From a virus, in the IMG/VR virus record IMGVR_UViG_3300027816_000081, positions 1-64,000 of that record: a stretch of DNA of 64,000 bases; one strand, written 5' to 3'. Both the position numbers and the translations under genes were made by a program. The stretch's first letter is position 1; the number at the start of each line of letters is the position of its first letter. The notes under the pieces were generated by a model. The model had not been told where the DNA came from. It did no database searches and was given only the letters and a program-made list of their open reading frames with translations. This document shows, piece by piece, positions 59,298 to 64,000 of this stretch.

Positions 59298-59331
59298 ATA
59301 CTAACCTTTCATTTCTGTGGTTGCAATTACG

Positions 59332-59360
59332 CTTGTATCATTATTGCGAACCCGTGTCAA
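59332..59360 (-). promoter_or_regulatory. Candidate sigma70-type promoter
   Basis: TTGACA at 59355-59360 on the minus strand, with a weak -10 (TACAAG at 59332-59337 for a 17-base spacer). It lies upstream of the HNH gene. Confidence 0.4.
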
Positions 59361-59371
59361 CCGTTTTTTAC

Positions 59372-59380
59372 GATAAATAA
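59372..59380 (+). promoter_or_regulatory. Late promoter GATAAATAA, leaderless spacing
   Basis: GATAAATAACTATATG on the plus strand; the octamer ends 5 bases before the ATG at 59385. It drives the gp14-like, gp15 and Nudix genes. Confidence 0.72.
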
Positions 59381-59384
59381 CTAT

Positions 59385-61103
59385 ATGCCAAAGTTATCAT
59401 TATACCGTCCGAATAAGCAAGACGATTATCGTTTTCTAGACAGAACTATCTCCGAGCAATTGACTGTCGGAGGTACCGATCTGTATATTCACAAGTATTT
59501 AGGGCCGCAGACAGGAAACACTTCTACAGACTTCACGCAGCCCAATTATGATGCTTTGGATCCACTAAACATCCAAGACTTGCTGTTCTTAGAGAACCGC
59601 GATAGAGTATATGACAAGAACATCTATCGCTTACGCGGTCACTACAATGTTCAGAATCTAGACTTTGACTTAAGCCAATTTGGTTTGTTCCTGAATAATG
59701 ATATAATCTTTATCACTGTCCACTACAATGATATGATAGACATTGTAGGTAGAAAACTTATGGTCGGTGACGTACTGGAACTACCGCACTTGCTAGACTA
59801 TAATCCTCTTAATGAGACTATTCCTGTTGCATTGAAGCGATTCTATCAAATCACCGATGCAAACTATGCGAGTGAAGGCTTTACGCAAACTTGGTATCCT
59901 CATCTATGGCGTATCAAATGCGAACCTCTTGTCAACAGCCAAGAGTTTAGTGACATTCTTAAAGAACCAATCAATCAAGACAACTATCTTGGCAATTGGG
60001 ATAAGGATAAAACATATCCGCCGGGCTACACAATTAACTTTGGTGATAAGCTCTATGAATCTATCATTGAGGTCCCGGCGGGTGTCACACCACCTAATCC
60101 AACATATTGGAAAGAGATTGAGAACGGCAACCTTGCTGATATTCTGTCAACCTATAACAAGAATATAGCAATCAATAATGCACAGCTTGAAGAAGCCAAG
60201 CGAATCGTTCCTAAAGCAGGTTATGATACGAGTAAGCTATATGTAGTACCTACATATGGAAGATACGAGTCTAACAATGTATTGTCAGATAAGACCAACC
60301 AGCCTGCCCCGCCTGTTGATGTTATCACTTCAAGCAATACCGGAACTGCAATTCCAGTAGAAGGAACTGTGGTGTTTATGCGTAGTCAAAAATATAAGAA
60401 TCCTAGTGTTGGTATAAAGATTAAAAAAGAAGTATTAACTAGCATTTGGGATATGACTGCTGACATGGATATAGAGGACAAGCTAGACAAGTTTGTTCAA
60501 GCTAGCTTGAATATGGTAGAAGAAGCTCCTGTTCGCACCGAAAGCGGATCCGGATCAGTAGAAACTACTAAGTCATTAGCAGTGCAATCATTAGGAATTA
60601 TTACTGGTCCATATGGTACTGCTGATAACACTTACTCAACGGCTGACCAAGACCCGACGCAGCCTGGCTTTACAGGTGATATCACTCAGCAGATGGATTA
60701 TCGTGCAGACTGCGATCCTAGATTCCAATATATCACTAGGTCAAGTCCTAGAACGTTCGGTTATAGTGCAGGATACATGACCGGTGACGGTACTGCACCA
60801 AATGGATTCCCCGTCGGAGCTGGAATAAGTTTCCCACAGAATCCACAAGTGGGTGACTATTTCTTACGCATTGACTATATGCCGCAGTTATTATATCGTT
60901 GGGACGGTAAATTATGGATTCGTATAAGTGAAAATGTAAGAACTGATACTGGATTTACTGCGGAAGACACTTCATTGTTGTCAGGCTTTATTAACAACCA
61001 GGGCGAAATCTATCTAAATAATGCGGGAGAAGTTGTACCCGAAGCACAACCACTGTCGTCTGTGTTGCGGCCTGCTCTTGACCCAATACCCCCGGAAGTA
61101 TAA
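59385..61103 (+). CDS. 14: Neck protein (T4 gp14-like) with long C-terminal extension
   Basis: 572 residues. The first 195 residues follow the plan of gp14: IYRLRGHYNVQNLDFDLSQF, GLFLNNDIIFITV, VGDVLELPHL and YPHLWRIKCEPL. The order gp14 then gp15 is as in T4. The extension includes GNWDKDKTYPPGYTINFGDK, a CBM5/12-like segment, and ordered parts with GYMTGDGTAPNGFPVGAG. T4 gp14 is about 256 residues, so this is more than twice as long. Assignment of gp14 rests on position and faint similarity. Confidence 0.65.
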   Translation: MPKLSLYRPNKQDDYRFLDRTISEQLTVGGTDLYIHKYLGPQTGNTSTDFTQPNYDALDPLNIQDLLFLENRDRVYDKNIYRLRGHYNVQNLDFDLSQFGLFLNNDIIFITVHYNDMIDIVGRKLMVGDVLELPHLLDYNPLNETIPVALKRFYQITDANYASEGFTQTWYPHLWRIKCEPLVNSQEFSDILKEPINQDNYLGNWDKDKTYPPGYTINFGDKLYESIIEVPAGVTPPNPTYWKEIENGNLADILSTYNKNIAINNAQLEEAKRIVPKAGYDTSKLYVVPTYGRYESNNVLSDKTNQPAPPVDVITSSNTGTAIPVEGTVVFMRSQKYKNPSVGIKIKKEVLTSIWDMTADMDIEDKLDKFVQASLNMVEEAPVRTESGSGSVETTKSLAVQSLGIITGPYGTADNTYSTADQDPTQPGFTGDITQQMDYRADCDPRFQYITRSSPRTFGYSAGYMTGDGTAPNGFPVGAGISFPQNPQVGDYFLRIDYMPQLLYRWDGKLWIRISENVRTDTGFTAEDTSLLSGFINNQGEIYLNNAGEVVPEAQPLSSVLRPALDPIPPEV

Positions 61104-61106
61104 TAG

Positions 61107-62483
61107 ATGGCACAGTATTTTTACGACAATCAGATAAGAAGGTTCTTAATTCAGTTTGCTAAAATCTTTAGTAACTGGTATGTTACTAAGGGCAAGGATC
61201 CAAACGGAAATGATATTCTTGTTCGTGTGCCAATTATGTATGGAGATAGCTCTAGACAAGCATCAACGATTATTGCTAATAACTCGGCAAGCAATTTACC
61301 AAGTGCTCCGTTGATTACATATTATATCAGCGGACTAGAGTATAATCAAAAGTGGACGCAAGAGCCTACGTTTGTTGATAAAGTAAATGTTAGACAACGA
61401 GCATATAATCCCGAAACTCAGAGTTATGAAACTACGCAAGGTCAAGCATTTACAGTTGAAAGATTGATGCCAGTTCCATATACGTTGCGTATTACTGTTG
61501 ATTTTTGGACTACAAATTATCAACAGAAGTTAGAAATTATTGAACAGTTGGGAACATTATTCAACCCAGCATTAGAACTTCAAAGTACTGATAACTTTGT
61601 TGACTGGACTTCTCTGAGTGCAGTATTCCAAGACGGATTAACTTTTACTAGTAGACAAATCCCACAAGGCACTGGAAATCCAATAGACATACTAACTTGG
61701 AAGTTCTACATGCCCATATGGCTAACTACTGCCAGTAAGCTCAAGAAGATGGGAGTCATCCACAAAGTCATTGCTAGTATTTTCAAAGGATCTGCGCTGG
61801 ACGATATTCAAGATGAAGATTTATTATTGGGTACTAGACAAAAGATTAGTCCATATGGATACAAAGTATTGCTGTTAGGCAATCAATTACAATTATTGCC
61901 TCAAGCCACTGCATTTTACCCGCCTAATAGTTCATTAGAGCAACCGGTAAATCCAAATACAGATTTATATTGGACAAGTTTGTTAAACGTCTATGGGGCA
62001 ATTAAACCCGGTATTAGTCAAATATGGTTACAAAATCCATATATGGAAGATGATATTGTAGGCACAATTGTTCCTAATCCAGTTGATGATAGATTCTTAA
62101 TCTATAATATTGACCCAGATACTCTACCGCAAAATACGCTTGATCCAATCAATGCTATTATTAATCCCCAGTTGACCGGTCCTAATGCTGGATTGCCGGG
62201 GCCGTGGCCAAATGTTAGATATTTAATAGTTGAAGATATTGGGTTTGAGGGCGACGAAACTACTGCGTGGGGCAATTTAGTTGCTCAAGCCAATGATATT
62301 ATTGAATACAATTCAACTAGCGGAGAGTGGGAAGTAGTGTTTTCCGCAGAAGAAGCCACTACAGTAGAGTTTGTGACTAATCTAACTACAAGCATACAAT
62401 ATAGATATGTACCGCAAGAAGGCATGTGGGTCAAATCGTATGAAGGCTGGTACAATGAAGGCGACTATAGTATTGTAATTTAA
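61107..62483 (+). CDS. 15: Tail completion/sheath stabiliser protein (T4 gp15)
   Basis: 458 residues. FYDNQIRRFLIQFAKIFSNW and LVRVPIMYGDSSRQAS match FYNSSFRRYATLMGDLFSN and IRVPITYAS in T4 gp15. PYTLRITVDFWTTNYQQKLE and LTWKFYMPIWLT follow in the same order. It caps the tail tube and joins it to the head. It is longer than T4 gp15 (272), with a C-terminal extension of about 190 residues. It begins 3 bases after the gp14-like gene. Confidence 0.88.
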   Translation: MAQYFYDNQIRRFLIQFAKIFSNWYVTKGKDPNGNDILVRVPIMYGDSSRQASTIIANNSASNLPSAPLITYYISGLEYNQKWTQEPTFVDKVNVRQRAYNPETQSYETTQGQAFTVERLMPVPYTLRITVDFWTTNYQQKLEIIEQLGTLFNPALELQSTDNFVDWTSLSAVFQDGLTFTSRQIPQGTGNPIDILTWKFYMPIWLTTASKLKKMGVIHKVIASIFKGSALDDIQDEDLLLGTRQKISPYGYKVLLLGNQLQLLPQATAFYPPNSSLEQPVNPNTDLYWTSLLNVYGAIKPGISQIWLQNPYMEDDIVGTIVPNPVDDRFLIYNIDPDTLPQNTLDPINAIINPQLTGPNAGLPGPWPNVRYLIVEDIGFEGDETTAWGNLVAQANDIIEYNSTSGEWEVVFSAEEATTVEFVTNLTTSIQYRYVPQEGMWVKSYEGWYNEGDYSIVI

Positions 62484-62484
62484 T

Positions 62485-62886
62485 ATGACAAAACAAGCAG
62501 CCGGCGTATTCTTCTACAGTCAATCAACTAACAGCTTTTTATATTTACTACGTACCGACAAGCAGAACCCTACATGGAGCATTCCTGGAGGAGGTATTGA
62601 AGTTGATGAGACATTAGCAGATGGTGTCAAACGAGAATGTATGGAAGAAATGGGTTTTATTGATCCTGGAATGAAACTAATTCCTATACAAAAGTTCACA
62701 AATGGTAGCTTCACATATCATACGTTCTTCTGTCAGGTAGAAAATGAATTCATTCCTATACTGAATAACGAACACTGCGGGTATGCTTGGGTGCGCTCAG
62801 GGCAATATCCAAAGCCATTACACCCCGGATTGTTTTCTACAGTGAATATTGATATTGTAATTGAAAAGTTGAATAGTCTTACTTGA
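62485..62886 (+). CDS. Nudix hydrolase
   Basis: 133 residues. The Nudix box is complete: GGIEVDETLADG then VKRECMEEMGF, with the REx2EE core. Nudix enzymes cleave nucleoside diphosphates linked to another moiety, including dNTPs, NADH or RNA caps. It is in the gp14-gp15 transcript, unusual company for such an enzyme. It abuts the convergent minus-strand gene with no gap. Confidence 0.9.
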   Translation: MTKQAAGVFFYSQSTNSFLYLLRTDKQNPTWSIPGGGIEVDETLADGVKRECMEEMGFIDPGMKLIPIQKFTNGSFTYHTFFCQVENEFIPILNNEHCGYAWVRSGQYPKPLHPGLFSTVNIDIVIEKLNSLT

Positions 62887-63237
62887 TTACATACCAAGCA
62901 TTTTGGATATAACAGGCCAGCCCAATGCGCCTGCTAAAATGCCTGCACCCATCATCATCCAGCGCCACTTTTCTAGAGCAGTTACTTTCTTTTCAAGTTC
63001 ACCGTGCTGAGTTTTGTTTTCTTCTTGTAAAGTGGTGAGTGTTTCTTCAAAATGAGTTTTAGCATTTTCAATGGCGGTGTTAATGTTTGCCATATGAGTG
63101 TCAATGTGATCGCGGAAGTCCTTCAGGTCAGCTTTTAAATCATCTACTTTTTCGTTTAAATGAGTATACTGAACCTGAAGGACCGCAATTTCGGTCTCAG
63201 TCTGCTTAAGTTTTTGAACCGTACTAGTCTGAGCCAT
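62887..63237 (-). CDS. Coiled-coil membrane-anchored protein
   Basis: 116 residues: a long coiled coil (about 8-90; TETEIAVLQVQYTHLNEKVD, DDLKADLKDFRDHIDTHMAN) and one C-terminal transmembrane helix (WMMMGAGILAGALGWPVISK). The topology is that of XhlA-type hemolysin/holin-accessory proteins. A GGAATAA ribosome site precedes it. It is probably an accessory lysis factor or membrane-tethered protein. Confidence 0.65.
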   Translation of the reverse strand: MAQTSTVQKLKQTETEIAVLQVQYTHLNEKVDDLKADLKDFRDHIDTHMANINTAIENAKTHFEETLTTLQEENKTQHGELEKKVTALEKWRWMMMGAGILAGALGWPVISKMLGM

Positions 63238-63247
63238 CGTTTATTCC

Positions 63248-64000
63248 TTATGCGTTGCCAATTTGTACAATTGGGTAAGGCTGTGCATTTGCTACGTTTG
63301 CAGCAGCGGCAGCATTGAAGGTTGAGAATGCCGGGTTAGCATTCTGCAATACAATGTTACCTGTTGCAACTGGACCTGAGGTTGCAGTGAACAATTCAGC
63401 AGTGTGATCGCTCAAGCTCTGAACCTTAACAGTTGCACTGTTAGCATAAGTTGCAGTGATTGTCATTGTGTTTGGAGTCAATGCAGCATTAGCAACGTTA
63501 GCAGTGAAGCAAGCACCGGTTAGACCAGTGGTTGTTCCTGTAACGAGATACTTTTGCTTGCCCTTTTGACGAACAATGTAACCTGCTTCCGGGGTTGCAT
63601 AGATATATGCTGCTCCAGAAAGATTTGCACTTGCATCATTTACGAGAAGTGTAGTATCCTGAAGTGCATATGATTCTGCATCTTCGTTAGACAATCCAAC
63701 ATTTGCTCCGCCTGGTGCCAATGACACGGTGAATGCAGATGCGTTAGGAATTGCCTTAACAAAGTAAGTAGTTCCGGCACTTAAGCCACCGATATCAGCA
63801 GTTAGCACGACTGGAAGATTTGCAGTCAATGTCTGTGCGTTTCCTACAGTAGTCAAGAAGTTGCCAGTTGCGGTTGCATTTGAAATTTCAATGTTTGCAA
63901 GACCGGTTGCAGTGTCAACATAACCTAGGGTTACTGGTTGACCGTTAGCAGCAACATACTGAATTACTGAACCTGCTGCAACGTTGCCTAAGTCAGTACC
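63248..64000 (-). CDS. Virion structural protein, 5' end beyond window
   Basis: The frame stays open to the right edge, so the N-terminus is missing; a TTG at 63856 is an internal codon. Visible sequence is Ala/Thr/Asn-rich beta structure. It contains TTYFVKAIPNASAFTVSLAP then GGANVGL, the module shared with the fibre and Ig-domain proteins. The C-terminus ends PYPIVQIGNA. It resembles a fibre or decoration protein. Confidence 0.65.
   Translation of the reverse strand, partial: GTDLGNVAAGSVIQYVAANGQPVTLGYVDTATGLANIEISNATATGNFLTTVGNAQTLTANLPVVLTADIGGLSAGTTYFVKAIPNASAFTVSLAPGGANVGLSNEDAESYALQDTTLLVNDASANLSGAAYIYATPEAGYIVRQKGKQKYLVTGTTTGLTGACFTANVANAALTPNTMTITATYANSATVKVQSLSDHTAELFTATSGPVATGNIVLQNANPAFSTFNAAAAANVANAQPYPIVQIGNA

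Noticed and set aside
63248-63856. Complete 202-residue gene starting at 63856
   Set aside because: The putative start is an internal TTG and the frame is open to the window edge, so the gene is a fragment.

Overview
The window is part of a T4-like myovirus genome, probably a marine or freshwater relative of the cyanomyoviruses and pelagiphage myoviruses, assembled without its ends. The evidence is a set of T4 core genes with recognisable motifs: gp45 (partial), gp43, DsbA, gp44, a gp31/GroES-type co-chaperonin, gp16, gp4, gp19, gp18, gp1, gp13, gp14-like and gp15. It also has the usual aquatic-phage accessory genes phoH, mazG, a Nudix hydrolase and a J-domain protein. Most genes lie on the minus strand. 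I see no tRNA, rRNA, CRISPR array, transposase or integrase, and no gene-free stretch over 300 bases. The host is not identifiable from the sequence; genes for curli secretion and an outer-membrane barrel imply a Gram-negative host.

Layout on the minus strand, by increasing coordinate: replication genes (1-3.6 kb: gp45, gp43, dsbA); a secretion and signalling island (4.4-10.7 kb: outer-membrane barrel, CHASE2 adenylate cyclase, FecR protein, curlin-like protein, CsgG, CsgF, two small membrane proteins); a block of putative capsid-packaged proteins (10.8-19.6 kb: amidoligase, ADP-ribosyltransferase-like/methyltransferase-like fusion, Dps, ParB-like protein, modular DUF5872-like protein and others); glycosyltransferase, nucleotidyltransferase, ClpA, J-protein and holin (19.7-27.8 kb). 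PhoH (+) is followed by gp44, gp31-like and small genes (27.9-32.9 kb), tail fibres and a GH19 endolysin (32.9-44.1 kb), then packaging, head, tube and sheath genes (44.2-54.2 kb). Next come gp1, gp13, an ACP-like protein, MazG and small genes (54.3-59.3 kb). A plus-strand run of gp14-like, gp15 and Nudix (59.4-62.9 kb) is followed by two minus-strand genes at the right edge.

Two regulatory signals recur. One is a T4-late-type octamer, NATAAATA (usually GATAAATAC), before many structural and packaged-protein genes. The other is a host-type sigma70 promoter, TTGACN-17-TATAAT-like, before replication and host-takeover genes. At five late promoters and two sigma70 promoters the predicted +1 base falls exactly on the A of the ATG, suggesting leaderless mRNAs.

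The most interesting biology: (i) at least seven proteins begin with a 9-11 residue leader ending in [ILV]xE, like the capsid-targeting sequence of T4 internal proteins, and three carry or adjoin enzymatic domains (metallopeptidase, amidoligase, ART-like/MTase-like fusion), suggesting a set of injected effectors; (ii) a phage-borne curli island joined to a FecR/CHASE2-cyclase pair, whose first gene has a possible T4-lysozyme-style hairpin switch over its GTG start; (iii) an acyl-carrier-like protein in which Asp replaces the phosphopantetheine Ser; and (iv) a stand-alone fragment resembling the DnaE polymerase palm. All functions are inferred from sequence motifs; no searches were run.
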